A stretch of 64,000 bases of DNA from an uncultured Dysgonomonas sp. (GTDB taxonomy: Bacteria; Bacteroidota; Bacteroidia; Bacteroidales; Dysgonomonadaceae): positions 1 through 64,000 of the forward strand of contig CALYPL010000012.1 in NCBI GenBank assembly GCA_945273835.1, given 5' to 3'. Under the pieces are notes generated by a model. The model was not told the DNA's origin, did not search any database, and saw only the letters and a list, made by a program, of their open reading frames with translations. The translations under genes were made by a program, and so were the position numbers. Below are positions 38,795 to 48,315 of this stretch, piece by piece; the stretch's first letter is position 1, and every line of letters starts with the position of its first letter.

Positions 38795-40851
38795 TCAGAG
38801 CCAAGTTTTTGCACTTTATAAATATCAATGTTATTTACAGGATAATCAATACTTTGCAGATAGCTGTATGTGGTAACTCCTCTTACAAGAATACGTTTAT
38901 CTAAAGGTATTTTTCCATAAACTTTGAGAAAATTTTCTACACACGAGGGCGAGCTAAAAACAATGACATCCACCGAATTTAAATCAACTTTTCGTACAGC
39001 TTCCGGCATGGTGTTGCGATAAGCAATTACTGTTTCGACTGATAGACCTATATCTTTCAACCCCTTAGGTATGATTTCCAACGCCAGATCAGATCTTGGC
39101 ACTAATACATGCCCGCTGATCTGATGTTTTCTGAACATCTCGACAACTCCTGCCGAATCTTCATTTTCAGCCTGAAAATCAGCTATGATGCCATGTTTCA
39201 AAAGCTCTTGTGAGGTGGTTTTTCCTATCGAAAAGATTTTCATTTCCCGTAAATGTCTGCAATCTATACCCGTTTGCAACATTTCTTCAAAGAAATAATG
39301 CACAGTGTTTCTGCTTGTGAAAAGCAGATTTTGAAATTCTTTCAGACGAGATATTTTAGTTCTTAACTGATCTTTATTTTCAAGAGGTTGAATTTCGATG
39401 AGCGGAGTATGTACAATTTTCCCCAAATGCGCATAAGGTGCAATATCGAGACCTGTAACAAGAATATTTTTACGGGAATTGATTTCTTTAGCTGTTTTAA
39501 ATCTCAAATCAACAACTTTACCGACAATAACAATAATCGGGGTTGGGAATTGTATCTCTTCATCGGATAGCTCTTTCAGCGTATAAAAAAATTCTTTCTG
39601 ATCTGGTCGTGAAACATTATGCACAAGCGCAACAGGTGTATCTGCATCACGACCTTGTGCAAGCATAGCCTTGGTGATTTCTCTAATCCTACTGCCGGCC
39701 ATATACAGCACAAGTGTGTCTGTTTCCGGTATTTGCTGACCATGCAAAGCATGACCTGATACAAATGCCAATGAAGAGGCTATATCTCTATGTGTCAACG
39801 GAATCTTACAAACTGAGGCTAAAGCGTTAGCCGTTGATATACCCGGAATAACTTCGACTTCTATTAGGTTACTTTGCAAGTACTCGACTTCTTCGCCTCC
39901 GTGAGCAAAAATCATCGGATCGCCGCCTTTAAGCCGTACAATGGTTTTTCCGTCGAAAGCACTGTTTACTAAAAGGGTGTTTATATCTTTTTGTTCTTTG
40001 GAATGTACGCCTTTTCGCTTTCCGACATAAACAGTATCCATATTTTCCAAATCTTCAAATACTGACTTATCTATCAGATCGTCATAATATATAATATCAG
40101 CTATTGCCAATAATTTTCGTCCTTTGACAGTCATCAACTCCGGATCGCCCGGACCTGCTCCCACCAAATATACTTTTCCCAACGATGGACGAAAATCTAT
40201 CTTTCTGAATAGCTCAGCTAAATCGGTTCTTCCTTTTTTGGCTACAACTGCCAATGAGCCTTGAAGGGGATGTGTTTCAAACGGTAAAATTTCCGAAATA
40301 CGATCCTCAAGACCTAAACGTTTTAACGCACAGGTAGCCACAATAACTGCATCGTAATCTCCTTTATCTGCCTGTTCCAAGCGTTCTTCTATGGTTCCAC
40401 GAATCCCTTTCAAAACTAAATGAGGATTGGCAAGATTTAATTCAGACTTTCTTTTCGCCGAACTTGTACCCACAATTGTACCGTCAGGTAATTGATTTAA
40501 TTTATTAAAGGGCAATCCTTTTCGACATACAAGCGAGTCGCTGTTATCGACCCGATGTGTAAGGGCTATGATCTCTAAACCTTGGGGCAAAGGGTATGGT
40601 AAATCTTTTGCTGAATGGATTGCTACATCGGCTTTTTCGTCCAACAGCAAAAAATCGAGTTCTTTTGTAAAAAAATCGGCAGGTATGTTGTCATTCAACA
40701 AGGAAATATCTTTGTGATTGTCGCCATATGATTGTAATGAAATCAATTCATATTCTACATCTGTTAATAAATCAAAGACTTCTTCCACTTGCCTGAGGGC
40801 AAGATTACTCTTGCGGCTTGCAACAATAAGTTTCTTATTCATAATCATCAA
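38791..40851 (-). CDS. Trifunctional fusion: truncated HemC-like domain + uroporphyrinogen-III C-methyltransferase (CobA/SUMT) + uroporphyrinogen-III synthase (HemD)
   Basis: N-term LIVASRKSNLALRQVEEV, VAIHSAKDLPYPLPQGLEI, IVGTSSAKRKSEL, YDAVIVATCALKRLGLEDRI (HemC domains 1/2); VYLVGAGPGDPELMTVKGRKLLAIADIIYYDDLI, RLKGGDPMIFAHGGEE (SUMT); FTSRNTVHYFFEEM, IFSIGKTTSQEL, VIVFSSPSCVENFL (HemD). Confidence 0.93.
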   Translation of the reverse strand: MMIMNKKLIVASRKSNLALRQVEEVFDLLTDVEYELISLQSYGDNHKDISLLNDNIPADFFTKELDFLLLDEKADVAIHSAKDLPYPLPQGLEIIALTHRVDNSDSLVCRKGLPFNKLNQLPDGTIVGTSSAKRKSELNLANPHLVLKGIRGTIEERLEQADKGDYDAVIVATCALKRLGLEDRISEILPFETHPLQGSLAVVAKKGRTDLAELFRKIDFRPSLGKVYLVGAGPGDPELMTVKGRKLLAIADIIYYDDLIDKSVFEDLENMDTVYVGKRKGVHSKEQKDINTLLVNSAFDGKTIVRLKGGDPMIFAHGGEEVEYLQSNLIEVEVIPGISTANALASVCKIPLTHRDIASSLAFVSGHALHGQQIPETDTLVLYMAGSRIREITKAMLAQGRDADTPVALVHNVSRPDQKEFFYTLKELSDEEIQFPTPIIVIVGKVVDLRFKTAKEINSRKNILVTGLDIAPYAHLGKIVHTPLIEIQPLENKDQLRTKISRLKEFQNLLFTSRNTVHYFFEEMLQTGIDCRHLREMKIFSIGKTTSQELLKHGIIADFQAENEDSAGVVEMFRKHQISGHVLVPRSDLALEIIPKGLKDIGLSVETVIAYRNTMPEAVRKVDLNSVDVIVFSSPSCVENFLKVYGKIPLDKRILVRGVTTYSYLQSIDYPVNNIDIYKVQKLGSD

Positions 40852-41312
40852 TTATTGTCTATTATCAGAATATCGTCATCAATCAATTTCTGTATCTGAT
40901 TCCTGATATTTATGGCATGTTTACAACTGTTGCCGTTTGTTCCTATCGCAATCGTTATTTCGCCATTTTTACAGATAGCAGGGGATACAAAAGTTGATTT
41001 TTCGGGATTATCACAAACTGAATAGAGTATATTCCTGCTTTCGCACTCCTCCCCTATCTTGTTGTTCAGCTCTGTGTCGTCCGTGCAGGCATAGACCATA
41101 AAAAAGCCATCTGCATCGCCAAGCTGATATTCACGCTTGAAAAAAGTGAACTGATAATTCTGCAATTCGTCACATATAACGGGCGATATAACGGTTATTC
41201 TTGAGGTGAAACGTGATAAGCCTTTAGCTTTTAATAAGGCAGCTTTACCACCGCCGACAATCAAAATATCTCGGTCATAAAGATTTACTAAAAGAGGTGC
41301 AAATTGCTTCAT
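40848..41312 (-). CDS. Precorrin-2 dehydrogenase / Met8-like (short form)
   Basis: DILIVGGGKAALLKAKGLSRFTSRITVISP; YSVCDNPEKSTFVSPAICKNGEITIAIGTNG. Confidence 0.9.
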   Translation of the reverse strand: MKQFAPLLVNLYDRDILIVGGGKAALLKAKGLSRFTSRITVISPVICDELQNYQFTFFKREYQLGDADGFFMVYACTDDTELNNKIGEECESRNILYSVCDNPEKSTFVSPAICKNGEITIAIGTNGNSCKHAINIRNQIQKLIDDDILIIDNN

Positions 41313-41314
41313 TC

Positions 41315-42787
41315 TTATTTATTTTTATAGTTCCTTGTCCGACTCATTATTTCTTTTAATCCGACAGCATTATTGAGTTGATAAATTGAGTAGGCAATTG
41401 AAATCAATAAAATCGTTATGGAGATTGCCAACCAATATTGTATTTTATATTGAGCAGCATAAAATGTTACCAGTATAAGCGCAATACAAACCATAAATAT
41501 TTTTATGTTTATTACATCCCATCTGAAAGCAATTAAATTTCGGAGTACGAAATATATTATGATGAGATAAGATATATAAGCAATCATATAAGCTATTCCA
41601 ACAGAATCGAGCGAATAATAAGGAAATAACAAATAGATACTGAGCAAATATATTACACTATACATTGTGTCGCAAATGAAATATAATAAACCTTTGCCTT
41701 TGGCAAGCAAGACAAAGCCGAGAGACCATGTCATAACCTTAAAGAAAATACCTATTGTCCGCCAATTCAAAAGTGTATAGGCCGACTGAAAACTATCGGC
41801 ATACAATAGGGAGAGCAGAATTTTAGAACTCAACAATAAAAATATTATAACCGGCAGTGAAATAATTAATAGAATATAAACCTGTTCATTGATCAGTGTC
41901 CTTATCTTACTGTTGTCATCACAGATCAAACTCAGGCGTGGATAAAAATCCACACTTATTGATTTCAGGATAAGCGTAAGATAGACATTTGTAATCGTCC
42001 ATGCTGCCTGCAATAAACCTAATTGCTCCAGCCCTGCTCTATTTATAATCAAAGACCTGACCATAAATAACGCTATCTGAGTTTGAATAGCGGCTAAAAT
42101 GATAAAAAAGCCGATTCTAAGGATAAATCGTCCCTCACTCAAAAGGTCTTTAAAAGAAATGGTTACAATCCTTACACCTATCTTTTTCCGATAATACAAT
42201 GTGCAGACGTAAGTGATGATACTAAAGAAAATGAGTACCGGAACAATTCCCTCTATACCATAGTAATAATAAAGAGGGATCATAACCACCAATCCGAATA
42301 AATTGGCAATGACACCCGATTTAATTATGTAACCTATTTGCCTTAATCCCTGTAAGATAACAAGTTCTCCTAAAGCGAGGATATTAAAGATAAGACAAAC
42401 CGACAAACATGCAATATTTAAGCTGTAAGCATCGCTATTAAACGCCCATCTGCTTATTTTAGAGCAAAACAGAATGCAAAGTAACCCTCCTGATATGGCT
42501 AATCCCCAAGACCATTTATAAATAACCGAAATCTTGTTCATCAGGCGTTCCGAGTCTTCTGATACAGCTGCAATTTCCCTTACTCCTGTGGTATCTATAC
42601 CAAGACTGGTTATAGATTTGATAAGGTCTAATGTGGATTGGTAAATACTTATCAATCCTATTCCCGTATTGCCGAGCAGAATTGCGATAAGTTTGTTGCG
42701 AACGATGCCAATCAATACATTGATGATTTGCGCACCGCCCAAAAGTCCCGTAGAGCGTATTATCTGAAAATACGATTTTTTACGCAC
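41315..42787 (-). CDS. Wzx-like polysaccharide/O-antigen flippase (MVF/MATE-like), GTG start
   Basis: Multiple TM helices; IRSTGLLGGAQIINVLIGIVRNKLIAILLGNTGIGLISIYQS. The start codon at 42787 is GTG. Confidence 0.85.
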   Translation of the reverse strand: MRKKSYFQIIRSTGLLGGAQIINVLIGIVRNKLIAILLGNTGIGLISIYQSTLDLIKSITSLGIDTTGVREIAAVSEDSERLMNKISVIYKWSWGLAISGGLLCILFCSKISRWAFNSDAYSLNIACLSVCLIFNILALGELVILQGLRQIGYIIKSGVIANLFGLVVMIPLYYYYGIEGIVPVLIFFSIITYVCTLYYRKKIGVRIVTISFKDLLSEGRFILRIGFFIILAAIQTQIALFMVRSLIINRAGLEQLGLLQAAWTITNVYLTLILKSISVDFYPRLSLICDDNSKIRTLINEQVYILLIISLPVIIFLLLSSKILLSLLYADSFQSAYTLLNWRTIGIFFKVMTWSLGFVLLAKGKGLLYFICDTMYSVIYLLSIYLLFPYYSLDSVGIAYMIAYISYLIIIYFVLRNLIAFRWDVINIKIFMVCIALILVTFYAAQYKIQYWLAISITILLISIAYSIYQLNNAVGLKEIMSRTRNYKNK

Positions 42788-42905
42788 CGTAAAATTGAAT
42801 ATTACGAGTTATTATTTCCGCAGAAAGTTCTTTGAAAATTACATTCAGAGTATATTTCATAAATTTATATTCTTTAATATCAGTCGTATTATATCTAAAA
42901 TTCAT
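42780..42905 (-). CDS. Possible 41-aa small ORF between riboswitch 4 and the flippase
   Basis: MNFRYNTTDIKEYKFMKYTLNVIFKELSAEIITRNIQFYGA; stop overlaps the flippase GTG start (GGTGCGTAA). Below the ORF track length cutoff. Confidence 0.25.
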   Translation of the reverse strand: MNFRYNTTDIKEYKFMKYTLNVIFKELSAEIITRNIQFYGA

Positions 42906-43045
42906 CACAACATCAATTTTTTATAAGAAACAAAATTCACTGAACAATAATGGTCTGATATGAATTATCTTTCACAATTTAAAATAAGTCACTTCCTTGA
43001 TTTGATACTAAAATAACGATGAGTAACAAGCATGTCACACAACCT

Positions 43046-43255
43046 CTTCTATTCCTGGAAGATAGATGTTCTAATAACTATTTGGCAGGTTTTCTGGCTC
43101 TCCTCTGGCTGACGCCTTCCCATTCACGGACGAACAGTGGCAAAAGATTGTCAACCAACAAAAATGAGGATCACAGCTGCAGGAACAGCTCCGGTTTTTC
43201 ACAGGATTCCCTCTTTATTCTCATCGCAATGAATACGCAATGCAAAACCAAATTT
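43046..43255 (-). ncRNA. Cobalamin riboswitch 4, upstream of the flippase-met8-hemC'/cobA/hemD operon
   Basis: Minus strand: AGAGGGAATCCTGTGAAAAACCGGAGCTGTTCCTGCAGCTGTGATCC ... CCACTG ... GGGAAGGC ... GAGCCAGAAAACCTGCC; hairpin TCTAT-CTTCCAGGA-ATAGA downstream. Confidence 0.93.
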
Positions 43256-43260
43256 CGCAG

Positions 43261-43268
43261 CAAAGATA
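43261..43268 (-). promoter_or_regulatory. -7 box TATCTTTG upstream of riboswitch 4
   Basis: TAnnTTTG on the minus strand just before the riboswitch. Confidence 0.45.
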
Positions 43269-43401
43269 TTAAAGAATATCAGATGAAGAAATATTTCACA
43301 AATATAAATATTAGGCTCTGCAATTCTGATAATCAACCTCAAATAAAAAAATATTTATATGCCTGTTAGTATATTACATTTATTAGGAGACTCATAGACA
43401 C

Positions 43402-43430
43402 AAAAAAAGCCAACATATTATAATGTTGAC
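43402..43430 (-). terminator. Intrinsic terminator downstream of tRNA-Met
   Basis: Minus strand GTCAACAT-TATAAT-ATGTTGGC followed by TTTTTTT. Confidence 0.6.
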
Positions 43431-43437
43431 TTTTCCG

Positions 43438-43511
43438 TAGCGAGAGGGGGGCATGATCCCCCGACCTCACGATTATGAATCGTGCGCTCTAACCAACTGA
43501 GCTATCTCGCC
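43438..43511 (-). tRNA. tRNA-Met(CAT)
   Basis: GGCGAGATAGCTCAGTTGGTTAGAGCGCACGATTCATAATCGTGAGGTCGGGGGATCATGCCCCCCTCTCGCTA folds to a 74-nt cloverleaf; anticodon loop TTCATAA; CCA not encoded. Confidence 0.93.
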
Positions 43512-43685
43512 ATTACCTTATTAGCGGTTGCAAAAGTAGAAGAATAATCTTAACAAAACAAGAGTGTTGAGAAAAAAAGCACAAAAAAAATTCATAATTA
43601 CACGTTTTTGTCCAATTTATTTAAGCAAGATCGATAAAATAAATAAATGTTATCCCCCATATTCGGCATAAATAGTTCTTTTTAC

Positions 43686-43693
43686 TAATTTTG
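43686..43693 (+). promoter_or_regulatory. Candidate -7 box (TAATTTTG) upstream of lptF/G-like gene
   Basis: TAnnTTTG 29 nt before the CDS start region. Confidence 0.4.
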
Positions 43694-43715
43694 TAAATAA
43701 TAAAATTGCCTAAGA

Positions 43716-45755
43716 TTGCTCATGTTTAGGATCAAACGACTCTATATTTTTATAATACAAGCATTTACGCCCTATTTCGCAATGACTTTGGGTATATGTC
43801 TTTTCATTATCCTCATGCAGTTCTTATGGGTACAAATCGAAAATTTTGTTGGAAAAGGTATAGATATTCCAGTACTGGCAGAACTTTTCTTATATGCCGC
43901 ACTAAGTTTTGTGCCAATGGCATTGCCTCTCGCCATATTGCTTGCATCGTTAATGACCTTTGGCGGTTTGGGCGAAAGGCTCGAACTTTTAGCCATTAAA
44001 GCATCCGGAGTATCTTTGCTTAGAGCAATGAAACCATTAATAGTATTGATGATCCTGATAACCATCGGCTCATTCCTTTTTCAGAACGAAGTCACGCCAC
44101 GCATCAATATAAAGTTCAGAACATTACTTTTCTCCATCAAACAGAAATCTCCCGAGCTTGATATACCCGAAGGGGCTTTTTACAACGGCATCGATAAATA
44201 CAGCATATACGTGAAAAGGAAAGACAAAGAGACACGTATGCTTCACGATGTAATGATTTACGATGCAAGCAACGGCTTCGACAAATTATCTGTGATTGTA
44301 TGTGATTCTGCTAAGATGCGCACGGCCGAAGATAAAACATTTCTTTTACTGACACTGTATAACGGGCAAGACTTCTCCATGATGTCTAAAAAGAATAACT
44401 ACCGCACAAACCCGTTTTCGACAAACGAGCAGTATGTGATTCGTGAGAGCTTTAAGAAAAAAGAAATGATACGCCTCTTCGATACAAATTTCAATAGAAT
44501 GGACGAGTCGATTTATGAAGGGATGCAAATTGCAAAAAACGTCAGCAGACTGACTCACGACATTGATTCGATGCGCATTGTACTTGACAGTTTAAATAAA
44601 ATTGACAGAAAGATTGTTTTCAATAACTATTATGTATACAATAACGATAATATTAACAAGACTTCAGAAAAAAACGATCAGATACCTGAAACTTTAAAAG
44701 AGAATAACATAAATAAAAAATCTGAGCGAATAAGTCTTGATTCACTCATGAATACTCTCAGAGAAGATGACAAACTAAGAATTTTCGAAAGTGCTGCCGC
44801 AATCGCCGAAAACAACACCAACACCTTTATTTTTCAGACAATGCCAAAATCTTCATTACAGAAGAATATACGTTTTCATGAAGTCGAAAGGTCACACAAA
44901 TTTGCGCTGGCATTCGCCTGCATCGTCTTCTTTTTCATAGGTGCCCCATTAGGGGCAATTATCCGTAAAGGCGGAATCGGGATGCCTGTTGTCATTTCTG
45001 TGATTTTCTTCATTATTTATCACATCTTGGATAATGTAGGTCTAAAAATGGCGCAAAATGGAGTTTGTGCAATCTGGCAAGGTGTTTGGCTTAGTTCCAT
45101 AATACTTTTCCCGATAGGCATTTTCCTCAGCTATAAAGCAGTAAACGATTCAGCATTATTCAATACTGAAGCATACGGTAAGTTTTTACGAAAAATACTT
45201 TTCATACGTCCTCGTTTAATTGATGAAAGTGAAACACAAATCAACCTTGAGGAAATTAAAGACTTAAGTGTATATGATAACCACAAACAACTGATTGCCG
45301 ACCTTTCCGTGTTAGACAATAACATGCTGAAAGACGTTATAAAAAATTATAAACAATACAGATATAGTCCGATAGTACAGCCCATAGGTTTAAGTATTCT
45401 TAAATCAAGAGGAGATAATCTGTCTGATATTAAGCTCCGAAATTTACATATAGAGGACGCACAGTTCAATCTCAAAGAGTTTATCAAAAACACTAAATTC
45501 GCCATATTATCACTTATAAGCGCATTTATAGCGATTATATTTCATCCATTCATATACATTTCGTTCGTAATCTATACCCTATTCATTATCAGGGCATGGT
45601 TAAATTATCTCGATTTTTATCATGCGATTAATCATAAACAAAATACAGGTAAACTCACAATTAAAACATTGATATTTTATGTTTTAAGTATAGTTTTTGT
45701 TTTTTACCTGAAGAATGAAATGACAAAAGAACTTAAAAACTTAGAGCATCATTAG
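43716..45755 (+). CDS. LptF/LptG family permease (YjgP/YjgQ)
   Basis: [72 protein letters not shown]. Confidence 0.93.
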   Translation: MLMFRIKRLYIFIIQAFTPYFAMTLGICLFIILMQFLWVQIENFVGKGIDIPVLAELFLYAALSFVPMALPLAILLASLMTFGGLGERLELLAIKASGVSLLRAMKPLIVLMILITIGSFLFQNEVTPRINIKFRTLLFSIKQKSPELDIPEGAFYNGIDKYSIYVKRKDKETRMLHDVMIYDASNGFDKLSVIVCDSAKMRTAEDKTFLLLTLYNGQDFSMMSKKNNYRTNPFSTNEQYVIRESFKKKEMIRLFDTNFNRMDESIYEGMQIAKNVSRLTHDIDSMRIVLDSLNKIDRKIVFNNYYVYNNDNINKTSEKNDQIPETLKENNINKKSERISLDSLMNTLREDDKLRIFESAAAIAENNTNTFIFQTMPKSSLQKNIRFHEVERSHKFALAFACIVFFFIGAPLGAIIRKGGIGMPVVISVIFFIIYHILDNVGLKMAQNGVCAIWQGVWLSSIILFPIGIFLSYKAVNDSALFNTEAYGKFLRKILFIRPRLIDESETQINLEEIKDLSVYDNHKQLIADLSVLDNNMLKDVIKNYKQYRYSPIVQPIGLSILKSRGDNLSDIKLRNLHIEDAQFNLKEFIKNTKFAILSLISAFIAIIFHPFIYISFVIYTLFIIRAWLNYLDFYHAINHKQNTGKLTIKTLIFYVLSIVFVFYLKNEMTKELKNLEHH

Positions 45756-45765
45756 ATATAAAAAT

Positions 45766-46983
45766 ATGACTGATATAAAATTAAATACAATAGACGAAGC
45801 CGTTTGGGAAATAAAAAAAGGCAATTTTGTAATAGTGGTAGACGATGAAGATCGCGAAAATGAAGGCGATCTGGTCTTAGCCGCAGAAGATATTACTCCC
45901 GAGAAAGTCAACTTTATGGAAACTTATGCAAGAGGACTTCTCTGCGTACCAATGTCTGGCAAACGTTGTGATCAGCTTAATCTACCGATGATGGTTGCTA
46001 ATAACACGTCTACACATTCAACACCATTTACTGTTTCAGTTGATTTATTGACCCATAACTGTACCACGGGAATATCGGCGCACGACCGAGCCGAAACTAT
46101 TCTTGCATTGGCTAATCCCTCTACTCCCCCCGAAGACTTAGGACGTCCAGGTCATGTCTTCCCATTGAGAGCCAACGAAAAAGGAGTACTTGGACGTATA
46201 GGCCATACCGAAGCATCAATTGATTTAGCTCTTTTAGCCGGAAAAGAACCTGTGGCCGTTCTTATAGAAATAAAAAAAGAAGACGGAGAAATGGCTCGTT
46301 TACCAATGCTGAAAAAATTTGCAACAGAACACAATATAAAAATTATTTCCATTGCCGATTTGATTAGATACCGACTTCAATATGAATCACTTATTGAAAG
46401 AGGAATCGAAGTTAAGATGCCAACCGAATTCGGTGATTTTCAAATGATACCTTTTCAACAAAAATCCAATGGGCTTACACACGTGGCATTAATCAAAGGA
46501 AGTTGGGATAAGGACGAACCTATTTTAGTGCGTGTACATTCATCCTGCGTGACGGGTGACATATTCGGTTCAAAACGTTGTGAATGTGGCGAACAGTTGC
46601 ACAAGGCCATGCAGATGGTTCAGGACGAAGGAAAAGGTGTGATTGTATATCTCAATCAGGAAGGACGAGGCATCGGGCTTATGGCTAAAATGGAAGCTTA
46701 TAAATTGCAGGAACAAGGTTTTGACACTGTTGACGCCAATCTGCATCTCGGTTATAAAGCAGACGAACGTGATTATGGCGTTGGTGCCGCTATCCTGCAT
46801 AGTCTTGGTGTTACAAAAATGAGGCTAATAACTAACAACCCCATCAAGCGTGTAGGATTAGAATCGTTTGGTCTCGAAGTAACAGAAAATGTACCAATAG
46901 AAGTAGTTCCGAACAAGTATAACGAATTCTATATGCATACCAAAAAAGAGCGCATGGGGCATGATCTGCATAATGTAGACTAA
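45766..46983 (+). CDS. ribBA: Bifunctional 3,4-dihydroxy-2-butanone-4-phosphate synthase / GTP cyclohydrolase II
   Basis: [61 protein letters not shown]. Confidence 0.97.
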   Translation: MTDIKLNTIDEAVWEIKKGNFVIVVDDEDRENEGDLVLAAEDITPEKVNFMETYARGLLCVPMSGKRCDQLNLPMMVANNTSTHSTPFTVSVDLLTHNCTTGISAHDRAETILALANPSTPPEDLGRPGHVFPLRANEKGVLGRIGHTEASIDLALLAGKEPVAVLIEIKKEDGEMARLPMLKKFATEHNIKIISIADLIRYRLQYESLIERGIEVKMPTEFGDFQMIPFQQKSNGLTHVALIKGSWDKDEPILVRVHSSCVTGDIFGSKRCECGEQLHKAMQMVQDEGKGVIVYLNQEGRGIGLMAKMEAYKLQEQGFDTVDANLHLGYKADERDYGVGAAILHSLGVTKMRLITNNPIKRVGLESFGLEVTENVPIEVVPNKYNEFYMHTKKERMGHDLHNVD

Positions 46984-47015
46984 AAATATTCACACATCCA
47001 AATCATATTGAAGCT

Positions 47016-48209
47016 ATGAACCAAGTTTCTGTACGTATAGCCAGTCTTGCCGAGTCTGAAACACTGGCAATGTCGCAAAAAAGCAATGAGCTAAAAGCAA
47101 AAGGAATAGATGTTATTAATCTGAGTGTTGGTGAACCCGATTTCAATACGCCTGAGCATATTAAAGATGCTGCAAAAAAAGCTATTGACGACAACTTTTC
47201 ATTTTATACACCTGTTGGCGGATATCTATCACTGCGTAAGGCTATATGTGAGAAACTCAAAAGAGAAAACAATCTCGATTACACGCCCGCGCAAATCGTA
47301 TGTTCAAACGGAGCAAAACAATCAGTATGTAATACCCTTTTGAGTGTTGTAAATCCAGGCGACGAAGTTATCATCCCTACACCGTCATGGGTCAGCTACG
47401 TCGAAATGGTAAAACTTGCAGAAGGGAGGGTGGTAGAAATACATGCCGGAATTGAACAGGATTTTAAAATCACACCACAACAATTGGAAGCGGCTATTAC
47501 CCCAAAATCGAAAGCGATTTTGTTATGCTCACCCTCCAATCCTACTGGTAGTGTTTATTCAAAAATAGAACTTGAAAGATTGGCAAATGTATTAGCCAAA
47601 CATCCTCAAATAACAATCATATCGGACGAAATATATGAACATATCAATTATGTTGGTAAACACGAAAGTATTGCTCAATTTGAAAACGTTCGTGATCGTG
47701 TCGTAATTATAAACGGAGTATCTAAGGCTTACGCCATGACAGGCTGGCGACTTGGTTGGATAGCAGCTCCTAAATGGCTTGCTGACGCTTGTAATAAGTT
47801 ACAGGGGCAATATACCTCTGCTCCTTCATCTATTGCACAAAAGGCTGCCGAAGCAGCATATCTTTCGTCTCAAAAATGTATTACCGATATGCGACAAGCA
47901 TTTAACAGACGACGTGATTTGATTGTAAAACTTGCATCAGAAATTGAAGGTCTAAAAGTAAATAAACCTGACGGGGCATTTTATATATTTCCGAAATGCA
48001 GCAGTTATTTCGGCAAATCTTATAATGGCAAAACAATTAATACTTCTACCGATCTGGCTATGTTTCTGCTTGAAGAAGGACATGTAGCGAGTGTGGGAGG
48101 AGTTGCTTTCGGCGCACCCGATTGCATTCGATTCTCTTATGCCACATCTGACGAAAATATTATAGAAGCCATGAGTCGGGTAAAAGCTACATTGGCTAAA
48201 TTAAAATAG
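47016..48209 (+). CDS. Pyridoxal-phosphate aspartate aminotransferase
   Basis: NLSVGEPDFNTPEHI; CSPSNPTGSVYS; NGVSKAYAMTGWRLGW. Confidence 0.94.
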   Translation: MNQVSVRIASLAESETLAMSQKSNELKAKGIDVINLSVGEPDFNTPEHIKDAAKKAIDDNFSFYTPVGGYLSLRKAICEKLKRENNLDYTPAQIVCSNGAKQSVCNTLLSVVNPGDEVIIPTPSWVSYVEMVKLAEGRVVEIHAGIEQDFKITPQQLEAAITPKSKAILLCSPSNPTGSVYSKIELERLANVLAKHPQITIISDEIYEHINYVGKHESIAQFENVRDRVVIINGVSKAYAMTGWRLGWIAAPKWLADACNKLQGQYTSAPSSIAQKAAEAAYLSSQKCITDMRQAFNRRRDLIVKLASEIEGLKVNKPDGAFYIFPKCSSYFGKSYNGKTINTSTDLAMFLLEEGHVASVGGVAFGAPDCIRFSYATSDENIIEAMSRVKATLAKLK

Positions 48210-48263
48210 ATTTATATTCATATTTTGTAATTTAAATTTAATTTCATAAACTACATAAAAAAT

Positions 48264-48293
48264 ACACCCCGTATGAACATTCATACGGGGTGT
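48264..48293. terminator. Bidirectional terminator between convergent aminotransferase and glnN
   Basis: Perfect 13-bp stem ACACCCCGTATGA-ACAT-TCATACGGGGTGT. Confidence 0.85.
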
Positions 48294-48315
48294 TATTTAT
48301 AAAGACATTCACTAA

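Noticed and set aside
43019-43369. ORF 43019..43369 (+), 116 aa
   Set aside because: Antisense to riboswitch 4 and its promoter; no protein-like features.
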